Of a stretch of 64,000 nucleotides of DNA, positions 16,431-25,227 are shown in pieces; position 1 is the first letter of the stretch; every line of letters begins with the position of its first letter. The stretch comes from Flavobacterium sp. AG291. GTDB taxonomy: Bacteria > Bacteroidota > Bacteroidia > Flavobacteriales > Flavobacteriaceae. The DNA is taken from positions 150,811 to 214,810 of the forward strand of contig NZ_QQAR01000005.1 in the NCBI RefSeq assembly GCF_003350375.1. Reading direction: 5' to 3'. The position numbers were made by a program, and so were the translations under genes. The notes below the pieces were generated by a model. That model was not told where the DNA came from. It did not search any database and worked only from the letters and a program-made list of their open reading frames with translations.

Positions 16431-16910
16431 CTACTTCACCTTTGGCAACATAAATTCATCGGCACGTCCGCCTTGCTTTGCATCGCCAAACTTATCCAGT
16501 ATCTGGAGTTTTCCTTCCATTACTTTAAACTTATGGTGGTCGCCTTCTGCATCAAGCGTAATAACACTACCCTTCTCATCCCAGGAGAACTTGCCCTTAA
16601 AAGTGCGTGGTATTTTTTCCTTTTCAAGATATTGTTCGCTTAACGAATAGGTATTATCGTTATTCAATGTCATCACGGTTTTAATTCCGGGGCAATCGGC
16701 ACATGGGGTTACACCGCTATAAGTACCCGCCCAGTCGAGGGAATTACTGCTGTTGTGGACAGTATTAATCTCAAATGTATCATTCTCAACCGTATCAACT
16801 ACTTCTTTTGGATGAATTTCTTTATCTAACCTCTCAGGGCGTTTTTCTTCTTTACAGCTAGCAGCAGTTATCACAACTGCCGAAAGGCATAGTATCTGCA
16901 ATAGTCTCAT
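16431..16910 (-). CDS. NlpE-like lipoprotein
   Basis: A 159-residue lipoprotein with signal peptide and lipobox 'ITAASC' (Cys about 19). After a charged linker comes the NlpE N-terminal barrel signature 'WAGTYSGVTPCADCPGIKTVMTL' (given in parts: 'WAGTYSGVTPCADCPGI', 'KTVMTLNNDNTYSL'), with the CxxC motif. NlpE in E. coli senses surface attachment and copper-related envelope stress through Cpx; Bacteroidota lack Cpx, so the role here may be metal or envelope related. Single gene. Confidence 0.8.
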   Translation of the reverse strand: MRLLQILCLSAVVITAASCKEEKRPERLDKEIHPKEVVDTVENDTFEINTVHNSSNSLDWAGTYSGVTPCADCPGIKTVMTLNNDNTYSLSEQYLEKEKIPRTFKGKFSWDEKGSVITLDAEGDHHKFKVMEGKLQILDKFGDAKQGGRADEFMLPKVK

Positions 16911-16942
16911 AGTATATATTTTAAACGGAAATTACATAAATT

Positions 16943-17078
16943 TTAACCACAAGGTTCCCAAAGAAATCTCAAAGTTCGCAGGTAGGTCTGTATTTTAGAA
17001 ATCGGGTATTTAGAGTATCTTTGCGCTTTAAAAAACTTAGTACTCTTAGTCTAATCGCTTTGTGTACTTTGTGGTTAA
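16943..17078. repeat. TTAACCACAA...TTGTGGTTAA hairpin repeat (copy 2), with a promoter inside
   Basis: Starts TTAACCACAAGGTTCCCAAA and ends ACTTTGTGGTTAA. The interior holds TATCTTTG at 17016-17023, a -7 element for the gene at 17093. Confidence 0.7.
17016..17023 (+). promoter_or_regulatory. Promoter -7 element inside the repeat
   Basis: TATCTTTG matches TAnnTTTG, about 70 bp before the ATG at 17093. The 5' UTR would carry the right arm of the repeat. Confidence 0.45.
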
Positions 17079-17092
17079 ACAACATACACTAA

Positions 17093-17500
17093 ATGAAAAA
17101 AGACATCATAATCCCTCAGGTAGAAAACGTATATATGGCAGCAGTTCAGGAATGGAATGACGATTTCATGCAGAAAACCTGGTATGCCTACCTTATCAAT
17201 GACAGCGATTTTACCCTTGAGAATGTTATAATTGTATCGAGCGCATCGGGAACAATAGATGGCGAACCACGCAAAACATCGATGCTGCGCCATGCTTTTA
17301 AAGAAATCCCTCCTGTATCTGTAGCTAAAATAGAACTTATTGAAGACAGCGTACTGGTGCTTGACAACCAGTTTATGGTAACCTTCTTTATAGAGAATAC
17401 GCTTTACGACAAGACCTATACTTTTAAGGCACACTCAATACACGAAGATTATGTAGCTGAAGTGCCTATCCTGTTTCAGGATGGTATAATGATAGAGTAA
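17093..17500 (+). CDS. Conserved hypothetical protein of Flavobacteriia
   Basis: A 135-residue soluble protein without signal peptide or membrane helix. It looks beta-rich: 'WYAYLINDSDFTLENVIIVSS', 'PPVSVAKIELIEDSVLVLDNQ' (shortened) and 'MVTFFIENTLYDKTYTFKAH'. This strand pattern is like a small immunoglobulin-like or sandwich domain. Similar proteins in Flavobacterium are sometimes labelled as phenylalanyl-tRNA synthetase alpha subunit, apparently a propagated naming error; nothing in the sequence supports that. It is transcribed from a promoter inside the repeat at 16943-17078. Confidence 0.72.
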   Translation: MKKDIIIPQVENVYMAAVQEWNDDFMQKTWYAYLINDSDFTLENVIIVSSASGTIDGEPRKTSMLRHAFKEIPPVSVAKIELIEDSVLVLDNQFMVTFFIENTLYDKTYTFKAHSIHEDYVAEVPILFQDGIMIE

Positions 17501-17504
17501 AACC

Positions 17505-17539
17505 GGCCTCACCCCTAACCCCTCTCCAAAGGAGAGGGG
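17505..17539. repeat. CTCACCCC-AACCCCTCTCC family (copy 2, short)
   Basis: GGCCTCACCCCTAACCCCTC then TCCAAAGGAGAGGGG: the compact form with the CCCCTCTCC/GGAGAGGGG hairpin around AAA. Confidence 0.7.
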
Positions 17540-17640
17540 AACTCAAACCCACATAGCGAACTGCAAACTGCGACTGCAAACTGATCACTATTTCATTTTC
17601 TCCAAAAAATCCGCATCTTTATCAAAATTTTGGGTCAGAA

Positions 17641-20490
17641 ATGAAAAAGCTATCGCTACTTGCATTCAGTCTATTATCTGTTTTATCATATTCGCAATCG
17701 GCTGACTTAGCCTCTTATGTAAATCCGTTTATCGGGACCGGAGGCCACGGCCACACTTTTCCGGGTGCTACGGTGCCTTTCGGCATGGTACAGTTAAGCC
17801 CTGACACCCGTATTGATGGCAGTTGGGATGGCTGTGGCGGTTATCATTATTCGGATAATGTGATCTATGGCTTTTCGCATACCCACCTGAACGGAACGGG
17901 CGTTTCCGACTATGGCGATATCATGCTGATGCCTACCATGGGCGAACCCAGCCTTGATAAAAACGACTACTCCTCGCCTTTTTTCCACATGAACGAAAAA
18001 GCCACGGCGGGCTACTATGCCGTAGAGCTTAACAACGATAACATCAATGTTGAACTGACTTCTACTGCACGTGTTGGGCTTCATCAATATACTTTTTCCA
18101 AAAGCGGTCAGGCAAACATAATCCTCGACCTGAACCACCGCGACCAGCTTATTATGGGCGAAGTGCGTGTGATTGACAACAAAACGATTGAAGTATTGCG
18201 TCGCAGTTCGGCATGGGCCAGAGACCAATATGTGTATGCCCGTATTGAGTTCAGCAGCCCAATGAACATTACCAAGGTGAATAACAATGCCTTTGCCCCG
18301 GCTAAGGTAACCGACAAATTCTTTGCTGGATCATTACTGGCTATGAGCTTCAGTAAAGATGTGAAGAAAGGCGAAAAACTATTGGTAAAAGTCGCATTGT
18401 CACCCACAGGATACCAAGGTGCCGCAAAAAACATGAAAGCTGAAATGCCGGGCTTTGATTTCAAAAAGACTAAAAAAGCAGCCGAAACCCTTTGGAATAA
18501 AGAACTCCACAAGATAGAGATCACTGAAAAGGATAATGATAAACTGGCGATCTTCTACACGGCTTTATACCACACCATGATGCAGCCCAATATTGCCATG
18601 GACGTAGACGGTATGTATCGTGGACGAGATAACGAGATACACAAAGCCGAAGGTTTTGACTATTACACCGTATTCTCGCTATGGGACACTTTTAGGGCAG
18701 CGCACCCTCTATATACCCTTATTGACAAAAAACGCACCAGCGACTTTATAAATACGTTTATCAAACAGTATGAGCAAGGCGGAATACTTCCGGTTTGGGA
18801 ACTGGCAAGCAATGAGACCGACTGCATGATAGGTTACCACTCTGTATCAGTAATGGCCGATGCTATGGCTAAAGGTATTAAAGGCTTTGACTATGAAAAG
18901 GCATTCGAAGCCGCCAAACATAGTGCAATGCTGGATCATTTGGGCCTTAAAGCCTATAAAGCCAATGGTTACATCAGCATTGATGATGAACACGAGAGCG
19001 TTTCTAAAACGCTTGAATATGCCTATGACGACTGGTGTATTGCCCAAATGGCAAGCATCTTGGGTCATACAAAAGACTATGAGTATTTCATCACCCGTTC
19101 GCAAAGCTGGAAAAACCTGCTTGACCCTGAAACCAAAAATATGCGCCCGCGCAAAAATGGTGGCTGGGATAAGCCTTTCGACCCGCGTGAAGTAAACAAT
19201 AACTACACCGAGGGTAATAGCTGGCATTACACCTTCTTTGTACCCCAGGATATTAAAGGCATGATAGAAGCCTTTGGAGGAGAAAAAGCCTTTGAAGCCA
19301 AACTGGATGAGATGTTCAATGCGCCAAGTGCTACTACTGGTCGTGAACAGGTAGACGTTACAGGACTCGTAGGCCAATATGCGCAGGGTAACGAGCCAAG
19401 CCATCATATGGCATATTTGTATAATTATGTTGGAAAGCCCGAAAAGACTAAAGAGAAAGTTCACTATATCCTGAACGAATTTTATAAAAACACTCCTGAT
19501 GGGCTTATAGGAAATGAAGACTGTGGCCAGATGAGTGCCTGGTATGTGTTAAGCAGTATGGGAATGTATCAGGTTACTCCCGGGACCACTTATTTTAATA
19601 CGGTTGAACCATTCTTCAAAAAAACACATATAAATACAGGAAACGGAGCTTCGGGAACCATTAACCTTTCCTCCTATAAGGATGATATAGCAGCATTTGA
19701 CATCAATAATGATGTTGTATCAGAACAACTTGCCTATAAAGAGATTGTTCCGGTTCCGGCTATTGAAGCGGAGAGCAAATCGTTTGAGGATAAGATGACT
19801 GTAAATATTATATCACATCTTGACAAAGAAGACTCACTAAGACGTGCCCCCGAAACAATTTTGTTTTATAAAGTTTCTAACCCGCACGAAAAGGATAAAG
19901 GCTCTTATGCAATCTATAAAGGACCATTCTCAATTAAAGAGTCATCTATCATTCAAGCCTATGCCGCTGATGGATTAGGCGGCATGAGCAAACCTGTCAC
20001 AGCCACTTTCATCAAAAAACCAAACAACTACACCGTAAAGCTTAATTCAAGGTATAACAGAGCCTATCATGCCGGCGGTGCTACGGGTCTTATTGATGGT
20101 ATACTTGGCACTGAAAACTGGCGCAAAGGCGACTGGCAGGGTTATCAGTCGCAGGATTTTGAGGCCATTATCGATTTGCAAAAGAAAAAGAAAGTAAACG
20201 AAGTATCAGCACGATTCCTTCAGGACAGCCGTGCGTGGATACTGATGCCTGCTAAAGTGGAATATTATGTTTCTGATGACAATGTAAATTTTGTCCTTGC
20301 ACATACCATTCAGAATACCATTGATCCAAAACAAGACGAATCGATTATAAAAAGCTTTGATGCAACGCTTATTAATGTAAAAGCACGCTACATAAAAGTA
20401 AAAGCATACAACTTTGGCAAATTACCGGAATGGCACCAGGGCTCTGGCGGTGATGCCTTTATTTTTATTGATGAGATTACTGTTAAGTAG
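17641..20490 (+). CDS. Exported GH92 alpha-mannosidase with C-terminal carbohydrate-binding-type domain
   Basis: A 949-residue protein with a signal peptide (MKKLSLLAFSLLSVLSYSQ). The GH92 N-terminal region shows 'YVNPFIGTGGHGHTFPGATV' and 'YGFSHTHLNGTGVSDYGDI'. The catalytic domain (about 265-720) has 'GNEPSHHMAYLYNYVG' and 'GNEDCGQMSAWYVLSSMGMY', which carry the acidic catalytic and Ca-site residues of the family. After it come a chitobiase-C-like beta domain (about 725-800) and an F5/8-type C domain (about 805-949). GH92 enzymes are Ca-dependent exo-alpha-mannosidases acting on N-glycans or mannans. No SusCD pair lies next to it. Confidence 0.92.
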   Translation: MKKLSLLAFSLLSVLSYSQSADLASYVNPFIGTGGHGHTFPGATVPFGMVQLSPDTRIDGSWDGCGGYHYSDNVIYGFSHTHLNGTGVSDYGDIMLMPTMGEPSLDKNDYSSPFFHMNEKATAGYYAVELNNDNINVELTSTARVGLHQYTFSKSGQANIILDLNHRDQLIMGEVRVIDNKTIEVLRRSSAWARDQYVYARIEFSSPMNITKVNNNAFAPAKVTDKFFAGSLLAMSFSKDVKKGEKLLVKVALSPTGYQGAAKNMKAEMPGFDFKKTKKAAETLWNKELHKIEITEKDNDKLAIFYTALYHTMMQPNIAMDVDGMYRGRDNEIHKAEGFDYYTVFSLWDTFRAAHPLYTLIDKKRTSDFINTFIKQYEQGGILPVWELASNETDCMIGYHSVSVMADAMAKGIKGFDYEKAFEAAKHSAMLDHLGLKAYKANGYISIDDEHESVSKTLEYAYDDWCIAQMASILGHTKDYEYFITRSQSWKNLLDPETKNMRPRKNGGWDKPFDPREVNNNYTEGNSWHYTFFVPQDIKGMIEAFGGEKAFEAKLDEMFNAPSATTGREQVDVTGLVGQYAQGNEPSHHMAYLYNYVGKPEKTKEKVHYILNEFYKNTPDGLIGNEDCGQMSAWYVLSSMGMYQVTPGTTYFNTVEPFFKKTHINTGNGASGTINLSSYKDDIAAFDINNDVVSEQLAYKEIVPVPAIEAESKSFEDKMTVNIISHLDKEDSLRRAPETILFYKVSNPHEKDKGSYAIYKGPFSIKESSIIQAYAADGLGGMSKPVTATFIKKPNNYTVKLNSRYNRAYHAGGATGLIDGILGTENWRKGDWQGYQSQDFEAIIDLQKKKKVNEVSARFLQDSRAWILMPAKVEYYVSDDNVNFVLAHTIQNTIDPKQDESIIKSFDATLINVKARYIKVKAYNFGKLPEWHQGSGGDAFIFIDEITVK

Positions 20491-20563
20491 TTGATGGTTG
20501 TTAGTTGTCGGTTGTCAGACCAACAGCAACTATCCAGCAACTGGCAACCAACAACCGACAACT
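20490..20563. repeat. GTTGTCGGTTGTCAG family palindrome (copy 2)
   Basis: GTTGATGGTTGTTAGTTGTC on the left pairs with CAACCAACAACCGACAAC on the right. It reaches the stop codon of the TerC gene. Confidence 0.65.
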
Positions 20564-21542
20564 ATTTCTCTTTTACCGGAAACAACAACGAAGCCGCTAC
20601 AGATATTATCAGCACCCCTCCTACTACCATTAGCGAATGAGGTGAAGAAATGTGGTAAAAAGGACTTATTAGCATTTTTACACCTATAAAAGCCAGTATT
20701 ACTGCAAGACCGTAATGCAGCCTGCTGAACATATGCATAAAGTTAGCCAAAAGGAAATACAATGCCCTTAACCCCAGTATGGCAAATATGTTTGATGTAT
20801 AAAGGATAAAAGGATCATCCGGAGCAATGGCAAATATTGCAGGGATGGAATCTACCGCAAAAATAAGGTCGGTAAACTCAATAACGGCTACTACAACCAA
20901 TAGCGGTGTAGCAAGCTTTTTACCATCTATCTTTACAAAGAAATTATCCCCTTCGTAGTTTTTGGTCACATTAAAGAAACGATATACCACACGTGCTCCC
21001 GGGCTTTTAGAAAAGTCCTTGTTTTCATCATCATCTTCGTGAGCGGTCCAGGATTTGATACCCGCTACAACCAAAAAGAGACCAAATGCCGAAAGAACAA
21101 CATTTATCTCACGCTCTGCACCAAAAATCTCAATTGGTGGTAAATAGGTCATATTAATAAGCTCTACACCCGTAAAGATGAATATCGCACGGAATACCAA
21201 TGCCCCAATAATACCCCAAAACAGTACTTTATGGTGCAGGTGCTTAGGGACATTAAAAAAGCCAAATACAAGAATGAAAACAAAGAGATTATCTACCGAA
21301 AGCGCTTTTTCAATCCAATAGGCACTCTGAAATTGTGTAAACTGTTCGAAACCGAGGTAATAATAAATAACACCACTAAATGCCATTGCCAGTGATATCC
21401 AGACTACAGACCAGGTAAGTGCTTCTTTGTTCGATACCTCGTGGCTGTTCTTATTAAAAACACCCAAATCTAGTAAAAGCATTATAACTACCAGAATAGA
21501 GAATCCGGCCAGTATACCGGGATGGTTAATCAGATGGTCCAT
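20562..21542 (-). CDS. TerC/Alx family membrane protein
   Basis: A 326-residue protein with about nine hydrophobic segments. It carries the TerC signature 'YWIEKALSVDNLFVFILVFG' (about residues 75-94) with conserved acidic residues in the membrane, repeated as 'VIEFTDLIFAVDSIPAIFAI' (about 220-240). This duplicated E-x-D pattern is the metal site of the family. Alx and related proteins export Mn2+; the role here is probably manganese export. It lies 13 bp downstream of gpsA on the same strand, so the two may be co-transcribed. Confidence 0.9.
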   Translation of the reverse strand: MDHLINHPGILAGFSILVVIMLLLDLGVFNKNSHEVSNKEALTWSVVWISLAMAFSGVIYYYLGFEQFTQFQSAYWIEKALSVDNLFVFILVFGFFNVPKHLHHKVLFWGIIGALVFRAIFIFTGVELINMTYLPPIEIFGAEREINVVLSAFGLFLVVAGIKSWTAHEDDDENKDFSKSPGARVVYRFFNVTKNYEGDNFFVKIDGKKLATPLLVVVAVIEFTDLIFAVDSIPAIFAIAPDDPFILYTSNIFAILGLRALYFLLANFMHMFSRLHYGLAVILAFIGVKMLISPFYHISSPHSLMVVGGVLIISVAASLLFPVKEK

Positions 21543-21555
21543 AGAGGTTATTTAT

Positions 21556-22551
21556 TTAATCAAGTTTTTCGGTTAGTTTATTAAAAACGGTTTTGGCATC
21601 CCTGCCTTCATATAAAATACTGTAAACAGCGTCAATAATTGGTGTTTTTGCCTTAAATTCCTTATTCAGGTTATAGGCGCTTTTTGCAGCATAATACCCC
21701 TCGGCAACCATGCTCATTTCCATCATGGCCGATTTTACCGTATAGCCCTTACCAATCATGTTACCAAACATACGGTTCCTTGAGAATACAGAATAACCGG
21801 TAACCAACAAGTCGCCCAGATATGCTGAGTTATTGATATTACGCTTCATCTTATGCACTTTACGGATGAATTTTTTCATCTCGCGGATGGCATTACTCAT
21901 CAGCAACGCCTGAAAGTTATCACCATAGCCAAGACCATGTGCAATACCCGCCGCAATAGCATAAATATTTTTCAGCATAGCAGCATATTCCGTGCCAACA
22001 ATATCGTCAGACGTTTTTGTTTTTATATAGTGGCTGTTAAGGTTCTTGCCCATTATTTTTGCCTTTTTCTCGTTTCCGCAGGCAATGGTAAGATAAGAAA
22101 GGCGCTCAAGTGCCACCTCTTCAGCGTGACACGGACCCGTGATAACACCGATATTGTCGTATGAGATATTGTATTTATCATGGAAATGTTCGCCAACAAT
22201 AAGGCTTGTTTCCGGAACAATACCTTTAATAGCCGAAAATATAACCTTGTCTTCAAGGCTTACCGTAAGCTTTTCAAGCTCTTTGCTTAAAAAAGCCGAT
22301 GGTATGGCAAAGATTACATAGTCAGCATAAGCCACAGCCTCATTAATATCGCTGGTAAGAAGTAACTTATTGGTATCAAACTCAACAGAACTCAAATAGT
22401 TAGGATTGTGTTTTTGCAGTTTTAAATGCTCAATAGCATCGTTGTTACGCATGTACCATGCTATTTCCGGCACATTAGAGCACAGCATTTTAGCAATAGC
22501 CGTCGCCCAGCTTCCACCACCTATAACAGCGAACTTTGGAGTATCACTCAT
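21556..22551 (-). CDS. gpsA: NAD(P)H-dependent glycerol-3-phosphate dehydrogenase
   Basis: A 331-residue cytoplasmic enzyme. The N-terminal Rossmann motif is 'FAVIGGGSWATAIAKML' (8-24). 'VITGPCHAEEVALERLSYLT' (about 138-157) and the catalytic lysine in 'AAMLKNIYAIAAGIAHGLGYG' (about 190-205; shortened as 'LKNIYAIAAGIAHGLGYGDN') are also present. It makes sn-glycerol-3-phosphate for phospholipid synthesis. A -7 element lies at 22594-22601. Confidence 0.93.
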   Translation of the reverse strand: MSDTPKFAVIGGGSWATAIAKMLCSNVPEIAWYMRNNDAIEHLKLQKHNPNYLSSVEFDTNKLLLTSDINEAVAYADYVIFAIPSAFLSKELEKLTVSLEDKVIFSAIKGIVPETSLIVGEHFHDKYNISYDNIGVITGPCHAEEVALERLSYLTIACGNEKKAKIMGKNLNSHYIKTKTSDDIVGTEYAAMLKNIYAIAAGIAHGLGYGDNFQALLMSNAIREMKKFIRKVHKMKRNINNSAYLGDLLVTGYSVFSRNRMFGNMIGKGYTVKSAMMEMSMVAEGYYAAKSAYNLNKEFKAKTPIIDAVYSILYEGRDAKTVFNKLTEKLD

Positions 22552-22593
22552 GTTTCCTTTATGTTTGAAAGGTCAAAAATACTTAAAAATAAA

Positions 22594-22601
22594 CAAATCT
22601 A
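22594..22601 (-). promoter_or_regulatory. Promoter -7 element of gpsA-terC
   Basis: TAGATTTG on the minus strand, 43 bp before the gpsA start. Confidence 0.5.
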
Positions 22602-22674
22602 GCCTGCATTTTTAGCGAATACGGCAGTACAGGGATATTTTATTTAAGAAAACATTAACATTAAATTATGACAA

Positions 22675-22735
22675 CCCCAAACAATGTAAACCCTTTCGTG
22701 TCCGTTATTCATTAGACTTCTGTTTACACTTGGGG
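22675..22735. repeat. Intergenic stem-loop upstream of gpsA
   Basis: Arms CCCCAA..TGTAAAC (22675-22690) and GTTTACA..TTGGGG (22722-22735) can pair with small bulges around a 30-base loop. Function unknown; it could be a small RNA or leader. The rest of the 270-bp gap holds only the gpsA promoter and a terminator. Confidence 0.4.
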
Positions 22736-22779
22736 ATGTACAACATAAGGTTAATAAAAATTTTTTGTTTTTGGTGTTT

Positions 22780-22812
22780 AAAAGGCATTCAGGTATTTCC
22801 GGAATGCCTTTT
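22780..22812. terminator. Intrinsic terminator of the YqhD-like gene
   Basis: Hairpin AAAGGCATTC / GAATGCCTTT with A/T tracts on both sides, just after the minus-strand dehydrogenase gene. Confidence 0.75.
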
Positions 22813-22822
22813 ATAATTTATG

Positions 22823-23983
22823 CTAATAGCTCATCTCAACAATGGCCCTTACTTTCTCCGGCGTTATATTCTGGCGTTCGCCAAGACCTTTCCAGCCACG
22901 TTCTTCAAAACGTTTCACGATAAAATCGGCAGTGCTTTCATAATCATTAGTATAGTTGGATATTTTAGTCTCCATACCCATCTTATGGAAAAACTCAACT
23001 GTTTTCTCAATAGCTTCCAGTGCCGCCTTTTCAGTATCGGTTTCAGTTATGTTTAAAACCCTTCTGCCGTATTGTGCCAGCTTTTCCTTTTTAGTCTCAA
23101 ACATTACTCGATACAGGTTAGGGCCAATAATTGCCAGCGTGCGCGCATGGTCAATCTCGTACAAAGCTGTAAGCTCATGCCCTATCATGTGTGTAGCCCA
23201 ATCTGTAGGCACTCCTTTTTGTATAAGTCCGTTCAGCGCCATAGTAGCGCACCACATAAAATTGGCCGCCAATTTATAGTCAGAAGGATTTTCAGCAACG
23301 CCCGGGCCAATCTCTATAAGCGTCTGCAAAATGCTTTCGGCTATCCTGTCCTGAAGCAGGGCATCATGCGGATAGGTAAGATACTGTTCCATAACGTGCG
23401 TATAGGCATCGATAATACCATTCTGCACCTGGCGTTTCGGCAATGAAGCCACTGTTTCAGGGTCACAAATGGAAAATACCGGGAATACAGCAGGACCACC
23501 GAAACTTAGTTTTTCCTGTGTCTTATCGATAGTGATAACCGAACCCGAGTTCATTTCGCTGCCTGTTGCAGGGAGAGTAAGCACCGTACCAAAAGGAATG
23601 GTGTTATCAAGTATCCTGATTCGTTTTACCAGGATATCAACCGGATCTCCTTCAAATTTTACAGCAGCCGAGATAAATTTCACCCCATCTATAACCGATC
23701 CTCCACCCACAGCAAGAATAAAATCGATATTCTTTTCGCGGACAATCTCCACCGCTTTCATTACGGTTTCATAGCGTGGGTTAGGCTCAATACCCCCAAA
23801 CTCGGTAATCTCATACCCTGCAAGGGCATCGATAACCTGTTTGTGTACGCCGTTATTAAAAATACTTCCTCCACCATAAGCCAAAAGCACTTTGGCATTT
23901 TTAGGTATAAGAGAAGTTAACTTAGCAATCTGGCCCCTGCCAAACACATAGTTCACAGGGTTATAATATTCAAAATTCAGCAT
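22823..23983 (-). CDS. yqhD: Iron-containing alcohol dehydrogenase, YqhD/BDH type
   Basis: A 386-residue enzyme. Start chosen at 23983 ('MLNFEYYNPVNYVFG', the usual YqhD/BdhA start); an ATG 30 bp upstream lies before the likely promoter-proximal region. The nucleotide-binding motif is 'LAVGGGSVIDGVKFISAA' (about 95-112). Metal ligands lie in 'NGIIDAYTHVMEQYL' (Asp, His) and 'MIGHELTALYEIDHARTLA' (two His). Such enzymes reduce aldehydes to alcohols with NADPH and protect against lipid-derived aldehydes. Monocistronic. Confidence 0.88.
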   Translation of the reverse strand: MLNFEYYNPVNYVFGRGQIAKLTSLIPKNAKVLLAYGGGSIFNNGVHKQVIDALAGYEITEFGGIEPNPRYETVMKAVEIVREKNIDFILAVGGGSVIDGVKFISAAVKFEGDPVDILVKRIRILDNTIPFGTVLTLPATGSEMNSGSVITIDKTQEKLSFGGPAVFPVFSICDPETVASLPKRQVQNGIIDAYTHVMEQYLTYPHDALLQDRIAESILQTLIEIGPGVAENPSDYKLAANFMWCATMALNGLIQKGVPTDWATHMIGHELTALYEIDHARTLAIIGPNLYRVMFETKKEKLAQYGRRVLNITETDTEKAALEAIEKTVEFFHKMGMETKISNYTNDYESTADFIVKRFEERGWKGLGERQNITPEKVRAIVEMSY

Positions 23984-24002
23984 GGTTTTTATAAATTTTA
24001 CC

Positions 24003-24010
24003 CAAAGGTA
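24003..24010 (-). promoter_or_regulatory. Promoter -7 element of the YqhD-like gene
   Basis: TACCTTTG on the minus strand, 19 bp before the start codon at 23983. Confidence 0.5.
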
Positions 24011-24078
24011 CAAAATAGGTCAATCGGGTATGGTAAAGTATTGTTAAGCATTACCTGTTAACCGACACATTTTTACCC

Positions 24079-24123
24079 TTTACCTCATAAACTTTTTTGG
24101 CATAAAAATGCGCCGTACGTTTG
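24079..24123 (+). promoter_or_regulatory. Boxed promoter of unit G
   Basis: TTTACCTCA at 24079-24087, 28 bp, TACGTTTG at 24116-24123 (plus strand). Upstream is the same GTTAACCGACACATTTTTAC stretch seen at units C and D. Confidence 0.65.
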
Positions 24124-24129
24124 TTTCAG

Positions 24130-24260
24130 ATTTAAGATTGGTTGATTGGTTTATCGCTTGCTGCTGCCCCCACAGCACTGGCACCCAAAACAGATGATTT
24201 GCCCCCAAAATGGACTGTTTTAAATAAAAAATCCTGAGCTGGTTACTCAGGATTTTTTAT
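24130..24260 (+). ncRNA. Candidate small RNA, unit G of the boxed family
   Basis: Plus-strand unit. The RNA starts with the shared GATTTAAGATTGGTTGATTG segment. It forms TGCTG/CAGCA around CCCCC (24162-24177) and a second hairpin AAAACAG/CTGTTTT holding an ATTT/AAAT stem with a GCCCCCA loop (about 24186-24222). It ends in terminator TCCTGAG/CTCAGGA (24232-24252) with six T. It is nearly identical to unit H 230 bp downstream and very similar to unit D at 14.6 kb on the other strand. Confidence 0.68.
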
Positions 24261-24307
24261 TTGTCAAAACTTAAGGTTTTCCGACCTTAACCGACACATT
24301 ACCAACC

Positions 24308-24352
24308 TTTACCTCATAAAATTTTTTACTATAAAAACCCGCCGTACGTTTG
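24308..24352 (+). promoter_or_regulatory. Boxed promoter of unit H
   Basis: TTTACCTCA at 24308-24316, 28 bp, TACGTTTG at 24345-24352 (plus strand). Confidence 0.65.
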
Positions 24353-24358
24353 TCATGT

Positions 24359-24490
24359 GATTTAAGATTGGTTATTGGTTTATCGCTTGCTGCTGCCCCC
24401 ACAGCACTGGCATCTAAAACAGATTATCCGCCCCCGAAATTGGACTGTTTTAATTAAAAAATCCTGAGCTGGTTACTCAGGATTTTTTAT
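24359..24490 (+). ncRNA. Candidate small RNA, unit H of the boxed family
   Basis: Same layout as unit G: 5' segment GATTTAAGATTGG, TGCTG/CAGCA hairpin with CCCCC loop (24391-24406), outer stem AAAACAG/CTGTTTT with CGCCCCCG in its loop region, and terminator TCCTGAG/CTCAGGA (24462-24482). In the second hairpin several loop-flanking bases differ from unit G while the stem and the C-run are kept, consistent with selection on structure. The terminator may also end nadD on the other strand. Confidence 0.68.
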
Positions 24491-24496
24491 TTTATA

Positions 24497-25078
24497 TTAT
24501 TTCTTATAAAACAGGTTATGTTCTATATACTGCCATACCTTATGCGGTAATAGTGGCTGTACATTCTTACCTTCTTTAACCCCATTTCTTATGAATGTAC
24601 TTGAGATTTCAACTACGGGCGCATCTATCATGTGAATATGCGGATGATTTTCAAATTCAGGATTTAAAGTGTCAGTACTAATGCGTGGATAAACGTAGAT
24701 ATGGTGATTTTGAAGCAACACATCATAGTTTTTCCATTTATGCAGCGAGTTCAGGTTATCTTCGCCCATTATCAGGGAAAACTCATGCGTTGGAAATTTC
24801 TCCTGCAAATGTGCCAGCGTATTCACAGTATAATTTGGCTGTGGCAGGCGAAACTCAACATCACTGGGTTTTAGCTTGGGATAATCTTCAGTAGCCAGAA
24901 ACACCATCTGTAAGCGATGATGATCTTCCAGCAGGGTACTTTTCTTCTTTAGCGGATTATGAGGCGTTACAACCATCCATATCTGGTCAAGACCGCTATA
25001 TTCGGCCATGTGATTGGCAATAATAAGATGCCCTGTATGAATGGGATTAAATGTCCCGAAGTATAACCCTACTTTCAT
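24497..25078 (-). CDS. nadD: Nicotinate-nucleotide adenylyltransferase
   Basis: A 193-residue nucleotidyltransferase. Start chosen at 25078 ('MKVGLYFGTFNPIHTGHLI'); an ATG 21 bp upstream lies in the flanking repeat. The catalytic H-x-G-H is at 'NPIHTGHL' (about 13-16), and 'VEISSTFIRNGVKEG' near the end is the ISSTxxR motif. NadD joins nicotinate mononucleotide and ATP to make NaAD in NAD synthesis, in the cytoplasm. It is likely in one operon with gmk and yicC upstream, although a palindromic repeat sits between gmk and nadD. Confidence 0.92.
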   Translation of the reverse strand: MKVGLYFGTFNPIHTGHLIIANHMAEYSGLDQIWMVVTPHNPLKKKSTLLEDHHRLQMVFLATEDYPKLKPSDVEFRLPQPNYTVNTLAHLQEKFPTHEFSLIMGEDNLNSLHKWKNYDVLLQNHHIYVYPRISTDTLNPEFENHPHIHMIDAPVVEISSTFIRNGVKEGKNVQPLLPHKVWQYIEHNLFYKK

Positions 25079-25092
25079 ATTATTTGGAATCT

Positions 25093-25198
25093 TTGTCATC
25101 CTGACGAAGGAAGGATCTCTGTTATAAACTAAGATTGCTACGCCAGTCGGCCTTCAGCCTCGTGCCTTCACTCCATTACATTCCGTTCAGAATGACAA
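25093..25198. repeat. TTGTCATCCTGACG...CGTTCAGAATGACAA palindrome
   Basis: The ends are near reverse complements (TTGTCATCCTGACG vs CGTTCAGAATGACAA), with an internal GGAAGGATCT segment. It fills the gap between gmk and nadD. Confidence 0.65.
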
Positions 25199-25227
25199 AC
25201 CGCGACTAAAAATCGCGGTTGTTATAA

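Noticed and set aside
17093..17500. Annotation as phenylalanyl-tRNA synthetase alpha subunit
   Set aside because: The 135-residue protein has none of the class II motifs; the true pheS is at 15273. The label seems to be a naming error.
18847..19464. 205-codon open frame on the minus strand
   Set aside because: It lies wholly inside the GH92 gene on the opposite strand, with no promoter or family signature.
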